Positions 20,695-30,197 of a DNA stretch of 64,000 nucleotides are shown here, one piece after another. The number at the start of each line of letters is the position of its first letter. Positions within the stretch are counted from its first letter, which is position 1. The notes beneath the pieces are model-generated. The model ran no database searches. It had not been told where the DNA came from and worked only from the letters and a program-made list of their open reading frames with translations. The translations under genes and the position numbers were made by a program. The DNA is from Bacteroides gallinarum DSM 18171 = JCM 13658 (GTDB lineage Bacteria > Bacteroidota > Bacteroidia > Bacteroidales > Bacteroidaceae). The stretch lies in NCBI RefSeq assembly GCF_000374365.1, contig NZ_KB894115.1, positions 62,001 to 126,000 on the forward strand, written 5' to 3'.

Positions 20695-21603
20695 TTAATA
20701 TCCTTGTTCCTTTAATTTCTCGGCCTCCCCTTCACTAATCCATTCGATGATATTAATGAAAGTACCTACTGTACCGTACAGTGACCCGTCCTTATTGTCT
20801 ACACTCAAAGTAACGTACTGGAGCACGAAGTTTTCGCAAGTACTGTAATAGGAAGTATAATTGGTAGGTTGGTTTATCAGCAACTTGCCGTCACCGTAAA
20901 CCGTGCTGAAAGCTTCTCCCGTAGTACCGCATACCTGCTCTTCCATTTCTACGAGTGGTTCGAGTACATCATCACGGTCGAATGTTATCTTCGTATCGTA
21001 TCCGTCATAATAAAGCCCATGCAATGCGATAGTATTCTCTTCGCCCTCGACCACATCGGAAGTTATCAGACGCATGGTTACGTTGGCATTCGGTATATCC
21101 GAACCGCCGAAGAAAGTAGAAGTAACCTTGCAGTATCCGGTGAAGTTATTGATATCGAACGGGCATGACTTCTGCAATACCACTTTAGCTTCTATCCCGT
21201 ACATATCCCATTGTTCCGATTCGGGAATGACCAGGCGCAGGGCAAATCCCAAGGAGTCGCTGATGCCGATATTTTCGTAAATACCTTGTACCTCGACATT
21301 GGTAGCCATTTCGCCCGCCTTGATAGTTACGGTGTTCGAAAGAAGCTTGTAATGCCTTCCCTCAATGGCATTGCTTTCCTTGTCTATCACCTCTACGGCA
21401 AATGTACGGTCGTAGTCGGCACGTGTGGTAGCCGATACGGGAACATCGAATTTCTCGTTGCTCTCCTGTACGGCATAATGATAGAGGGTATCGGAAAACA
21501 TCAGATAATTAGGACCACTGTAAACCACCTTGTCCTGTTCGCATCCGGCAAGGCTTGCCAGGGCAGCAATGGCTGCCACACATCCAATTAATAGTTTCTT
21601 CAT
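20695..21603 (-). CDS. SusCD-associated lipoprotein (DUF4843/DUF4984-like)
   Basis: 302-residue lipoprotein with lipobox SLAGCEQDK. The N-terminal YLMFSDTLYHYAVQ segment and the Calx-beta-like TVTIKAGEMATNVEV stretch are typical of small lipoproteins encoded directly after susD in Bacteroides. The C-terminal half is beta-rich, with YYDGYDTKITFDRDD. No enzyme motif is seen. It is probably part of the outer-membrane complex, as lipoproteins at this position are in related systems. Confidence 0.72.
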   Translation of the reverse strand: MKKLLIGCVAAIAALASLAGCEQDKVVYSGPNYLMFSDTLYHYAVQESNEKFDVPVSATTRADYDRTFAVEVIDKESNAIEGRHYKLLSNTVTIKAGEMATNVEVQGIYENIGISDSLGFALRLVIPESEQWDMYGIEAKVVLQKSCPFDINNFTGYCKVTSTFFGGSDIPNANVTMRLITSDVVEGEENTIALHGLYYDGYDTKITFDRDDVLEPLVEMEEQVCGTTGEAFSTVYGDGKLLINQPTNYTSYYSTCENFVLQYVTLSVDNKDGSLYGTVGTFINIIEWISEGEAEKLKEQGY

Positions 21604-21621
21604 TATCGTATGTCTTTTATC

Positions 21622-23148
21622 TTATTTGTTACTTTCATTGGGTTCCACTTCCGAGCCCGGCGCATCGAGTTCGTGCTGGGGTATCGGCCATACGAACAGC
21701 GGGTCGTCCTTCTCCACTTTCAGGCTGCTGCCGTTATCCAGTGACTGGTCTTGCGGCTCGCGTTCGAAACCCTTGTGCCAGCGTTTGAGGTCGTGCAGGC
21801 GGAAGCCTTCCATATACAACTCTTTCACACGTTCTTCTTCGATAACCTCCATTGCATTATCCTTGCTCATGGCGGTGGAGCCACCGTAGGAAGAGTAACG
21901 TGCCGCGCGAAGCGTAGAGATGTCGCTCCCGGCTTTTCCGTATTCCTCTTTCTGTGCATAAGCTTCCGCACGAATCAGGTATTGTTCCGACAGGCGGAGC
22001 ACCTTCGGCATATTTACATGGATGATGTTATACTGCAAGAATTCCTCGTTGCCGAAATACTTGATGAGCAGCGGCCAGGTAAGCCCGTGACTGTAACCGG
22101 TAGTGAACGACTGGAAGATAGTGGATACACGCAGGTCGTTCGTGTCGTACAGGTTGATAACCCATTCGGCAGGTACATAGTCCGGACGCAAGGTGCTGAA
22201 ATCGTAGTTGGCAAAAATGCTTCCCAATGCACCGCCGTAAGAGTTGACGGTGAAACCCACCTTCCAGATAACCTCCGTAGAATGGTCGTTCGTCCACATG
22301 TATTTATAATAGCTGATACCCGAAGAAATCTCCTGCGTACAGCTTGACAAAACGTAATAACCGCTTTCGATAACTTTGGTGGAATACTCGATAGCCTCGT
22401 CCCACTTCTTCATATAAAGGGCTACGCGGGCACGCAAGGCATATACCGTATATTCGTTGAAATAAGAAGAGTCATACAACGCACCCTGTGTCGTCGTATC
22501 GAAATCGTCCTCGAGCTTCAGCAGCTCTGCCGCGCGTCCCAGGTCGTCCAGTATGAACTGGTAAGAATCTTTGAGCGAAGCGCGCTTCATCTCTTCGTCG
22601 CCCCGGTAATGCTGGGTCAGGATAACGCCCAGCTCGTTGGCGGCATCGTCATCGCTTTCGTAAGCCTTGCAGAACAGCTTCACCAGTTCGGAGTAAGCCA
22701 GTGCACGGGCAAAGTAAGCCTCTCCGCAGTACTGGTCTAACTTGTCGAGGTCTGAATCGTCGGTAACCTTATTCCGTACATTGTCCACCCGGTCGAGCAG
22801 GAAGTTGCAACGGTTGATAACATCGTACAAAGAACCGTACACGGCTTCGATGTCAGTATTGGTAGGTTTGATATCGTTCCAGCGCCAGATGTCGCCGTAG
22901 ATATTGCTGTTTCCGTTTACCCCGTACACGAAGTCGGTCTGCAAGTCGGGCAGCAGTGTCAGGTTGCCGGAATAAAGGTATGAGCTTTTAAAGGCATCGT
23001 ATATGCCGATTACCGCCAAATTTACGTCGGACACCGTTTGCAGGGACTCGTCGAAGGGAATCTCGTCCTCGGGCATCTTGTCCAGGCAGGAAGTGGCGGA
23101 CAATGCCACGGCGGCCAACATTATATATAATCTGAATTTTCTAATCAT
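21622..23148 (-). CDS. SusD/RagB family nutrient-binding lipoprotein
   Basis: 508-residue surface lipoprotein (lipobox SATSCLDKMPED) that acts as the lid of a SusC channel. It shows the SusD/RagB TPR-helical core, including CNFLLDRVDNV, AYFARALAYSELVKLF and the C-terminal VIEEERVKELYMEGFRLHDLKRW signature split over residues of about 435-457. It lies 18 bases downstream of susC, the usual order. RagB-type members bind peptides and SusD-type members glycans. The operon context here favours peptides. Confidence 0.95.
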   Translation of the reverse strand: MIRKFRLYIMLAAVALSATSCLDKMPEDEIPFDESLQTVSDVNLAVIGIYDAFKSSYLYSGNLTLLPDLQTDFVYGVNGNSNIYGDIWRWNDIKPTNTDIEAVYGSLYDVINRCNFLLDRVDNVRNKVTDDSDLDKLDQYCGEAYFARALAYSELVKLFCKAYESDDDAANELGVILTQHYRGDEEMKRASLKDSYQFILDDLGRAAELLKLEDDFDTTTQGALYDSSYFNEYTVYALRARVALYMKKWDEAIEYSTKVIESGYYVLSSCTQEISSGISYYKYMWTNDHSTEVIWKVGFTVNSYGGALGSIFANYDFSTLRPDYVPAEWVINLYDTNDLRVSTIFQSFTTGYSHGLTWPLLIKYFGNEEFLQYNIIHVNMPKVLRLSEQYLIRAEAYAQKEEYGKAGSDISTLRAARYSSYGGSTAMSKDNAMEVIEEERVKELYMEGFRLHDLKRWHKGFEREPQDQSLDNGSSLKVEKDDPLFVWPIPQHELDAPGSEVEPNESNK

Positions 23149-23166
23149 CTTTCTTACTATAATTAT

Positions 23167-26103
23167 TTAGAATGAAACTTCGATACCCAGTGTGAACTGG
23201 CGTGAAGCCGGATACTGTGCCCGGTAGACATTGCCTGCCATTTCGGGGTCGAGTCCGGTAAATCCTGTAAAGGTCAGCAGATTCTGCCCTTGCAGGTACA
23301 CACGTGCAGCCGTGAAGAAATTGGTTTTCTTCAGCAGGGATTGCGGAAGTGAGTAAGCCAGCATTAAGTTTTTCAGACGGAGGAATGAAGTATTCTCAAG
23401 GAAACGGTCATCGAGCTGTGCCACCACTCCGTAGCGCGGAATGTCCGTGATGTCTCCGGGTTTCTTCCAACGGTCGTACAGCAGGCGTTTGGACTGGTTG
23501 TAGGCGCTGTACAACCCGTTGCTTTCTTCGAAGAAGCGGTCGTTGTTCATTACCCAGCGGTCTGCCATCCAACTGAACTGTGCCGACAGCGAGAGGCCTT
23601 TCCACGAGAAAGTCGTGCCGAAACCGCCCGCCCACGGAGCCTCGAACGTTTTTCCGGTCATCACCTTATCGTCCTCATTGAACTCGGTAGTCAGCTCCCC
23701 GTCTTTGGTGTACCAAAGGGCATCGCCGTTGGCGGGGTTCACACCGGCATAGCGGTTCAGGAAGTATTCGTTTACAGAGTGTCCCACCACGTATTTCAGT
23801 CCCGTCGTGGAGTTTACATATTCCTGTACGCCGTTGTATAGTTCCACCAACTTGTTCTTGTTGTAAGATACGTTGGCATTCAGGTTCCAGGTAAAGTCTC
23901 TGGTACGTATCACATCGCTGTTGACCGAGATTTCCACACCGCGGTTCACCATGGCACCGATGTTTTCCCAACGGTAGCCCTCGCCGGTAATGGCGTAAGA
24001 TTCGGGCACGTACATCAGCATGTTGGTGGTCTTTTTGTGATAGAAGTCGATGTTCATATCGACACGGTTGAAGAAGCCCAGGCGCAGCCCGATGTTGTTA
24101 GACCAGGTCTGTTCCCAACCCAAATCCTCGTTACCGCTCTGTTTGGGATAGATACCGGCTTCGTCGTTATAGTTCGGTCCTCCGGCAACGAGTGCGAGGT
24201 GGTCGTAGTTCGGTATCTCCGAGTTACCGGAAGTACCCGTGCTGAGTGCGATTTGTGCTCCGGTAAGCCATTCGATGTCTTTCAGGAACGCTTCGTTCTT
24301 GATATTCCACATAAATCCCAGCGACCAGAACATACCCCAGCGGTGGTCTTTACCGAAACGCGAGGAGGCGTCGGTACGTGCGGCTACCTCGGCATAGTAA
24401 AGGTCTTGGTAGTTGTACTCTCCGCGGAAGAAGAACGAGAGGTAGGAATACGCCTCGTTGGAGTCTGCCCATGAAGAAGCACGCGTACCGGAGCTTACGT
24501 TCGTCAGGAAGTCGTTGGCCTGTCCTTTGGTTATCACCTGGAAACCGTCCGACTGGTAGTCCACCGCTTCCTGTCCCAGCAAGAAGTTGAAGGAGTGGTC
24601 TTTGTTCAGCTCCCACCGGTAATTTACGGTGGTCGTTTCGCTCAATGTAAGAATATCGGACGAACTGCGTCCTGCCGTTCCCTGCTGGTTATTGATAACA
24701 TAGCTGGGATAAGACTGCATGAAAGCGGTAGAGTGCGAATAGTCGGCGCCGAACTGCGTATGGATAGTCAGGTTTTCGATAGGCGTTATATCCGCAAATA
24801 CGGTAGACAATACTTTATACTTCTTATGCTTCAGCGGATTGTTCGCCATCCACTCGATAGGGTTCTGTCCCGTACCGGCCCATGTCCCGTCGTTTTCGGA
24901 CGCCAGCGAGCCGTCTTTGTTGTAAGGACTCCAGTAAGGAAGCATGAAGCGCGAGCCGGAGATAGGCGTGTACAATGCCATATCGCCCTCTTCCGTCTGT
25001 TCTATTTCTTCATAGGCAGCCATTGTGTTCGTGCCTATTTTCAGCCACTTGCTTGCTTTCACCTCTGCATTGGCACGCATGTTATAGCGGCGGAAAGATG
25101 AATTCTGGGCGATACCGTCCTGGTCGTAGAAGCCGCCCGACACGTAGTAGTTGAGGCGGTCGGTAGCCCGGTTTACAGAGAGCTCGTAGTTTTGCAACGG
25201 TGCGCGGTCATTGAAAATTTCGTCCAGCCAGTTGACGTCGGTACGCGACAGGAGGTCGTAATCCTGTCCGGTATCCAACCCTATCTCCTTTTCGAACTGG
25301 ATGCGCTCGGGCGTATTCATCATCATCCATTTGTCGTTGGATGCCAGTTGCGAGAAACCGTACTGCGCACGCAGCGTTACCTTCGCCTTGTCCATGGCAA
25401 GCCCCCGCTTGGTGGTGATAACTACGACGCCGTTTGCAGCACGTGCTCCATATATAGAAGTAGAAGAGGCATCTTTCAATACGGAAATCGATTCGATGTC
25501 TCCCGGGCTGATAGTGTTGAAGTCCGAGCTTGAAATGGGCACCCCGTCCAGGATGAACAGCGGCGATGTGCCCGAGTTGATAGAATTCGTACCGCGGATT
25601 TGGAATACCGCCGCCTTGCTGGGCTCTCCCGAATTGGAGATAACCGACAGTCCGGGCGTCTGCCCCTGCAATGCCTGGTCGAAACCGGCAGCCGGAACAT
25701 TTTCCATTTTGTCCGCTTTCACGGTAGATACGGAACCGGCGATAGTTCCTTTTTTACGGGTTCCGTACGCAACCACCACCACCTCGTCTATCAGGGCGGC
25801 ATCCGGTACAAGACTGACATTCAGCGTACCCGTCCGGGCGCTGACCGCATGTTTTTGTGATTGCATACCGATGTACGAGAATACAAGAGTAGCTCTTGCC
25901 GTACCTTTAATCTCAAGATTGTAGTTACCGTTTACATCGGTCACTACACCATTTGTGCTTCCCTCTTGCAAGATTGACACGCCAATCAACGGTTCATTAT
26001 CTTCATGCGATATGACCTTACCTTTTACAAAGAAGCCCTGTGCAAAGGCAGATTGAACAGTCAATAATGTAAGAAAGATAAACCAAAGAATAAATCTTCT
26101 CAT
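23167..26103 (-). CDS. SusC/RagA family TonB-dependent outer-membrane transporter
   Basis: 978 residues. After the signal peptide there is a carboxypeptidase-D-like domain (about 25-105; FFVKGKVISHEDNEPLIGV). A TonB-box region (VVVAYGTRKKGTIAGSV) and plug (QGQTPGLSVISNSGEPSKA to GARAANGVVVITTK) follow, then the 22-strand barrel ending RQFTLGIEVSF. It imports nutrients through the outer membrane using TonB energy, with SusD as lid. It has no N-terminal STN extension, so it is not an anti-sigma-signalling transducer. It is first in the operon, behind a good promoter. Confidence 0.96.
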   Translation of the reverse strand: MRRFILWFIFLTLLTVQSAFAQGFFVKGKVISHEDNEPLIGVSILQEGSTNGVVTDVNGNYNLEIKGTARATLVFSYIGMQSQKHAVSARTGTLNVSLVPDAALIDEVVVVAYGTRKKGTIAGSVSTVKADKMENVPAAGFDQALQGQTPGLSVISNSGEPSKAAVFQIRGTNSINSGTSPLFILDGVPISSSDFNTISPGDIESISVLKDASSTSIYGARAANGVVVITTKRGLAMDKAKVTLRAQYGFSQLASNDKWMMMNTPERIQFEKEIGLDTGQDYDLLSRTDVNWLDEIFNDRAPLQNYELSVNRATDRLNYYVSGGFYDQDGIAQNSSFRRYNMRANAEVKASKWLKIGTNTMAAYEEIEQTEEGDMALYTPISGSRFMLPYWSPYNKDGSLASENDGTWAGTGQNPIEWMANNPLKHKKYKVLSTVFADITPIENLTIHTQFGADYSHSTAFMQSYPSYVINNQQGTAGRSSSDILTLSETTTVNYRWELNKDHSFNFLLGQEAVDYQSDGFQVITKGQANDFLTNVSSGTRASSWADSNEAYSYLSFFFRGEYNYQDLYYAEVAARTDASSRFGKDHRWGMFWSLGFMWNIKNEAFLKDIEWLTGAQIALSTGTSGNSEIPNYDHLALVAGGPNYNDEAGIYPKQSGNEDLGWEQTWSNNIGLRLGFFNRVDMNIDFYHKKTTNMLMYVPESYAITGEGYRWENIGAMVNRGVEISVNSDVIRTRDFTWNLNANVSYNKNKLVELYNGVQEYVNSTTGLKYVVGHSVNEYFLNRYAGVNPANGDALWYTKDGELTTEFNEDDKVMTGKTFEAPWAGGFGTTFSWKGLSLSAQFSWMADRWVMNNDRFFEESNGLYSAYNQSKRLLYDRWKKPGDITDIPRYGVVAQLDDRFLENTSFLRLKNLMLAYSLPQSLLKKTNFFTAARVYLQGQNLLTFTGFTGLDPEMAGNVYRAQYPASRQFTLGIEVSF

Positions 26104-26299
26104 CCTTGCCTTTAAATTATTATTGATTAAAATTAAAATTGATAAATTTGCTGTAGAATCGTCAGGAACAGGTTGTAGGAATCCTCTTAGCGTACTATTT
26201 CATCGCGTTTCTTGATGTTTCTCCAAACAGAAGACAGAGTATGTACTGCACTGCATTTCATTTTTTTAGTGAAAATAAAATTTATTATGTAAAACTCTG

Positions 26300-26307
26300 C
26301 AAATATA
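26300..26307 (-). promoter_or_regulatory. Promoter -7 element of the SusCD operon
   Basis: Minus strand TATATTTG, an exact TAnnTTTG match. About 20 bases further upstream a tttttctgc run could act as the -33. It predicts a leader of about 190 bases before susC. No regulator gene or sigma/anti-sigma pair is adjacent. Confidence 0.6.
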
Positions 26308-26623
26308 TAAAATAGATAGAATTACCGCAGAAAAATCGAATAATAATTACATAACAAATTATAACTCAACAGCGTGATTATATTATTGAAATATAGAAAA
26401 AAGGAAGGTTTATTATAAAACTATAACGGGTATATAGGCTAAAAAGTGTTATAATGTATATATATACATCGATAACGTGACAATATGCTTATTTGAATGT
26501 GTAAGATTAAAAAACGTTAAGAGCACTTCTCCTTTCCGTACACATCGTATAACGTGCAGTATATCGTAAGTGCTTTCAGCAAAGGTTTAGAGAGATGTGG
26601 CATGGACGAAATAACTTTAATAT
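26308..26623. other. Gene-free AT-rich region upstream of the SusCD operon
   Basis: No coding frame, tRNA or clear repeat was seen. The stretch is rich in short A/T runs. It covers the upstream region of the susC promoter and the 3' side of the endonuclease gene. Confidence 0.6.
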
Positions 26624-27505
26624 TCACTTCCAAAGGCTTATATCATACTCTGCTTCTACCTGTTTCTCTATATTGTCAGGCAGATTAGGGAAGAAATCTA
26701 TATTTGTAATATATTCTACTTCATCCACACTTTTTGCGTAGTTTCTTAGCGGACGGTTGCCCGGTATATTTTTGTAAATGAAGCCGATAGCTTTGGGAGG
26801 ATTGCTACTTGTACAAAGAACCACCTTGAAAAAGGCGTCGGGCACGGCGACCTTGTGCTGCCGGCCGATAGTGCGGTACTTGCCGCGGGGCGGCACGGGG
26901 CCGCAAACAATGTAAATCTTGCCCTCTTTCCTTGCCCATTCGCGGCAGGCTTCTTCCAGCTCTTTCCAGTCTCCCCGATTCAGGTTATGGTTCTGGGGGC
27001 AGATATTAGTCATGTAGAAACTCTCCTGCATGGCTTTCCAATGCCAGCGGTTGTCGCCGGCGGGGCACATATGTCCCCGGTCCATGCCGGAGCGTTTGTA
27101 GTCGTCCGTGGTTACAGCCTGGCTTTCGGGCAGGTCGGGGTCGGGCAGGAATTTGTCGGTGCGGCTTTCGCGTTCGGCGAGTTTCTCGGGTGTCAGCTCC
27201 CAGGCAACCCAGTTGGGCAGTTTCAAGTCCTTGTTGTAAGATACCGTGTAACCTTTCCGGTGCAATATCTGCTCGGCAACGTTCTTTAAAGGAGCGGGAT
27301 AAAGCACATCCCGGGCGGTTGCCGGAACGGTGGAAGCTTCCCGCGCGGTTACTTTTCCAGCAAGCCTCGTCACAGTGGCGGGAAGGTCGATATCCAGGGC
27401 ACCCGCTATCGGCTCATAACCGATACATACAAGGCATACCGCTACGATTAAGTAGAGTAACCCTTTGGACTGCTTCTGCTTTCTTCTTTTCCTTGCCACG
27501 GTCAA
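26624..27505 (-). CDS. DNA/RNA non-specific endonuclease (NUC1 family)
   Basis: 293 residues. A short basic N-terminus is followed by one hydrophobic anchor (about 16-35), so the enzyme is exported or membrane-tethered. The catalytic beta-beta-alpha-metal motif is DRGHMCPAGDN near residue 140, with the Mg-binding Asn in NICPQNHNLNRGDW. Family members cut single- and double-stranded DNA and RNA, here probably in the periplasm for nutrient scavenging or DNA clearance. It starts 12 bases after the SulP gene, so the two form an operon. Confidence 0.92.
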   Translation of the reverse strand: MTVARKRRKQKQSKGLLYLIVAVCLVCIGYEPIAGALDIDLPATVTRLAGKVTAREASTVPATARDVLYPAPLKNVAEQILHRKGYTVSYNKDLKLPNWVAWELTPEKLAERESRTDKFLPDPDLPESQAVTTDDYKRSGMDRGHMCPAGDNRWHWKAMQESFYMTNICPQNHNLNRGDWKELEEACREWARKEGKIYIVCGPVPPRGKYRTIGRQHKVAVPDAFFKVVLCTSSNPPKAIGFIYKNIPGNRPLRNYAKSVDEVEYITNIDFFPNLPDNIEKQVEAEYDISLWK

Positions 27506-27517
27506 TCAATCGCTATG

Positions 27518-29194
27518 TTACAACAACTGCTTTGCCTTTTCCAGCGCCACATTGATGTTGGGGCAGATATTCTCTTGCCCCAGCAGTTCGTAGAAGCCGG
27601 ATTTCTCCAGGACACGGTGCACCTTGTCGTTGACGCCGGACAGTACAATGGTGATTTTTTCCTTTTGGGACATCTTGCAGAGGCTTTCCAGGTTATGGAT
27701 ACCCGTAGAGTCGATGAAGGGAACCTTGCGCATACGGATGATACGGACTTTGGGGCGGTCGCCGAGCTGTGCCATTACTTCCTCGAACTTTGTTGCGATA
27801 CCGAAGAAGTAAGGGCCGTTGATTTCGTACACCTCCACGCCTTTCGGGATAATGAGATGCTCCTCGTTCGTAGTGATGTCCGATTCGGCGTTCGGGTCTA
27901 TCTCGTCTTTGATAACCGATATTTCGGTCGTTTCCATGACACGGCGCATAAAAAGCACGCAGGCAATGACCAGACCTACCTCGATAGCGATTGTCAAATC
28001 GAAAATAACGGTCAGGAAGAAAGTAATCAGTAATACGGTGACATCCGATTTCGGGTTCTTCATCAGCGCCCTGAACACACGCCAGCCGCTCATATTATAA
28101 GATACCACCACCAACACACCGGCAAGGCATCCCATGGGGATGTATTGCGCCAGCGGCATGAGCAGCAGCAGAATAAGCAGCAGCACCGCCGCATGGACTA
28201 TGCCGGCCACGGGAGACTTGCCGCCGTTGTTGATATTTGCCATTGTGCGGGCAATGGCGCCTGTGGCGGGAATGCCGCCGAAAAGCGGGGTAATCATGTT
28301 GGCAGCACCCTGGGCTATCAGTTCGGTGTTGGAGTCGTGTTTGTCGCCGATTACGCCGTCGGCTACCGTAGCCGAAAGCAAGGACTCTATGGCTCCCAAT
28401 ACGGCAATTGTAATGGCAACGGGAAACAGGTTCTTAATCGCTTCCCAGTCCAGGGCGGGCATCACGGCATCGGGAAGCTCGGCTTTGATGCTGAAACGGT
28501 CGCCTATGGTGTCGATACAGCCTATGCCGCCGTAAGTTTTCATCAGGTAAACGACAACGGTCACTACGATAATGGCGATGAGCGAGCCGGGAATTTTCTT
28601 GGAGAATTTCGGGGTAATGGCAATGATGAAGATACTGGCGATGCTTACAGCCGTGTTCCACCAGTTAACGGTGTCGAAGTGGCGGAAGTAAACCAGCCAT
28701 TTTCCGACAAAGTCTCCCGGAACTTTTTCCCCGCCGAAGTCCAGGCCGAATACATCTGCAACCTGGGTGGTGAAGATAGTGACGGCGATACCGCTTGTAA
28801 AACCTACGATGATAGGATAGGGTATGAACTTGATAACCGCTCCCAGCTTGAATACCCCCAACAGGATAAGGATAACGCCCGCCATGAGCGTGGCGACAAT
28901 CAGCCCCGCCTCTCCGTACTGCTGGATAATGCCGTAGATAATGACGATGAACGCGCCGGTAGGCCCGCCAATCTGTACTTTGCTACCCCCCAGCAGCGAG
29001 ATGATGAAGCCGGCGATAATAGCCGTGATGATACCTTTTTCGGGCGATACCCCCGATGCGATACCAAACGCTATGGCAAGCGGCAAGGCTACGATACCTA
29101 CGATGATACCGGCCATAAGGTCTGCCATAAAAAGTTCTTTTGAGTAATTTTTTAAAGCCGTGTATAGCTTGGGCTTGAATTCGAACGCTTTCAT
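27518..29194 (-). CDS. SulP family inorganic anion transporter with STAS domain
   Basis: 558 residues. About ten to fourteen transmembrane segments cover residues 25-420, with SulP signatures such as AGIIVGIVALPLAIAFG and GPTGAFIVIIYG. A C-terminal cytoplasmic STAS domain (about 440-550) contains the VPFIDSTGIHNLESL phospho-loop-like motif. Members move sulfate, bicarbonate or dicarboxylates, and the substrate cannot be told here. No carbonic anhydrase is adjacent. It is transcribed together with the downstream endonuclease gene. Confidence 0.94.
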   Translation of the reverse strand: MKAFEFKPKLYTALKNYSKELFMADLMAGIIVGIVALPLAIAFGIASGVSPEKGIITAIIAGFIISLLGGSKVQIGGPTGAFIVIIYGIIQQYGEAGLIVATLMAGVILILLGVFKLGAVIKFIPYPIIVGFTSGIAVTIFTTQVADVFGLDFGGEKVPGDFVGKWLVYFRHFDTVNWWNTAVSIASIFIIAITPKFSKKIPGSLIAIIVVTVVVYLMKTYGGIGCIDTIGDRFSIKAELPDAVMPALDWEAIKNLFPVAITIAVLGAIESLLSATVADGVIGDKHDSNTELIAQGAANMITPLFGGIPATGAIARTMANINNGGKSPVAGIVHAAVLLLILLLLMPLAQYIPMGCLAGVLVVVSYNMSGWRVFRALMKNPKSDVTVLLITFFLTVIFDLTIAIEVGLVIACVLFMRRVMETTEISVIKDEIDPNAESDITTNEEHLIIPKGVEVYEINGPYFFGIATKFEEVMAQLGDRPKVRIIRMRKVPFIDSTGIHNLESLCKMSQKEKITIVLSGVNDKVHRVLEKSGFYELLGQENICPNINVALEKAKQLL

Positions 29195-29251
29195 TTTGTC
29201 TTAGAAACTTTATTTTACTTACAGCTACCCCGCTGTTTCCGAAAGAGGTTG

Positions 29252-29259
29252 CAAAATTA
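29252..29259 (-). promoter_or_regulatory. Putative -7 element for the SulP-endonuclease operon
   Basis: Minus strand TAATTTTG, an exact consensus match, about 57 bases before the SulP start. Confidence 0.5.
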
Positions 29260-29411
29260 GGTAAAATAATGCAAATAGCTATAACTATTCAGTTCTTTTT
29301 ACTCCCGGCGCATCGTTCGGAACATTTTCCCGGCGGATGCCTGAACATAAACGCTCCGTTTTTTGTTATCAATATCGGATTACTTGTTATTGATTATAGA
29401 TAAAAGAAACA

Positions 29412-29476
29412 GCCTCACCGGATTTATGAAACGAAATAGGTTCAGCCTATGGAGCGATAGATAAATCCGATGAGGC
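29412..29476. repeat. Nested inverted repeat between SulP and rubrerythrin genes
   Basis: Outer arms gcctcaccggatttat (29412-29427) and ataaatccgatgaggc (29461-29476) pair at 15 of 16 positions. Inside lies a perfect 5-bp stem, atagg-ttcag-cctat (29436-29450). The structure ends about 29 bases before the rubrerythrin -7 element, so it is not in that mRNA. It could be an operator, a terminator or a small structured RNA. Confidence 0.7.
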
Positions 29477-29504
29477 AAAGTGCGGTTTTATCAAACTAAA
29501 TTCG

Positions 29505-29512
29505 TAAATTTG
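29505..29512 (+). promoter_or_regulatory. Promoter -7 element of rubrerythrin
   Basis: TAAATTTG, an exact consensus match about 67 bases before the start codon. A ggtttta stretch at about 29484-29490 may serve as a weak -33. Confidence 0.55.
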
Positions 29513-29578
29513 TCCTGTCCGCCAAAGGAAATGAAAACAATCCATACGTAATTATATTAACTAATAAAAGAAGAAATT

Positions 29579-30157
29579 ATGAGCAAGAGCATTAAAGGAA
29601 CCCAGACAGAAAAGAATCTGCTGACCTCATTCGCCGGTGAATCACAAGCAAGAATGCGTTATACTTATTTTGCAAGCGTTGCAAAGAAAGAAGGTTACGA
29701 ACAAATCGCCGCTATCTTTACCGAAACCGCCGACCAGGAAAAAGAGCACGCAAAGCGTATGTTCAAGTTCCTGGAAGGAGGCATGGTAGAAATCACCGCT
29801 TCGTATCCCGCAGGCGTTATCGGCACTACATTGGAGAATTTGCAGGCTGCCGCCGCAGGCGAACACGAGGAATGGTCGCTGGATTATCCCCACTTTGCCG
29901 ATGTGGCCGAGCAGGAAGGTTTCCCTGCAATCGCCGCCATGTACCGTAACATCTCTATCGCCGAGAAAGGACACGAGGAGCGTTACCGCGCTTTCATCCA
30001 GAATATCGAAACCGCTTCCGTTTTCGCCAAGGAAGGCGAGGTGGTATGGCAGTGCCGCAACTGCGGTTTTATCTATACGGGCAAGGAAGCCCCCCAGGTA
30101 TGCCCGGCTTGCTTGCATCCGCAGGCTTACTTCGAGGTGAAGAAAGAGAATTATTAA
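29579..30157 (+). CDS. rbr: Rubrerythrin
   Basis: 192-residue cytoplasmic non-haem iron protein that reduces hydrogen peroxide, protecting anaerobes from oxygen stress. The N-terminal ferritin-like diiron domain has FAGESQARMRY and the EKEHAKR and EKGHEERY ligand motifs. The C-terminal rubredoxin-like domain has CRNCGF and CPACLHP, supplying the four Cys for FeS4. Length is typical. It is monocistronic between its own promoter and a convergent hairpin. Confidence 0.97.
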   Translation: MSKSIKGTQTEKNLLTSFAGESQARMRYTYFASVAKKEGYEQIAAIFTETADQEKEHAKRMFKFLEGGMVEITASYPAGVIGTTLENLQAAAAGEHEEWSLDYPHFADVAEQEGFPAIAAMYRNISIAEKGHEERYRAFIQNIETASVFAKEGEVVWQCRNCGFIYTGKEAPQVCPACLHPQAYFEVKKENY

Positions 30158-30171
30158 TGTAAGACGGATAT

Positions 30172-30197
30172 AGTTCTCCGCTTACAGGCGGAGGACT
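30172..30197. terminator. Hairpin between convergent rbr and HU-like genes
   Basis: Arms agttctccgc / gcggaggact (9 of 10 pairs) with a 6-base loop. It overlaps the last codons of the HU-like gene and lies 15 bases after the rbr stop. It has no strong T-run. Confidence 0.5.
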
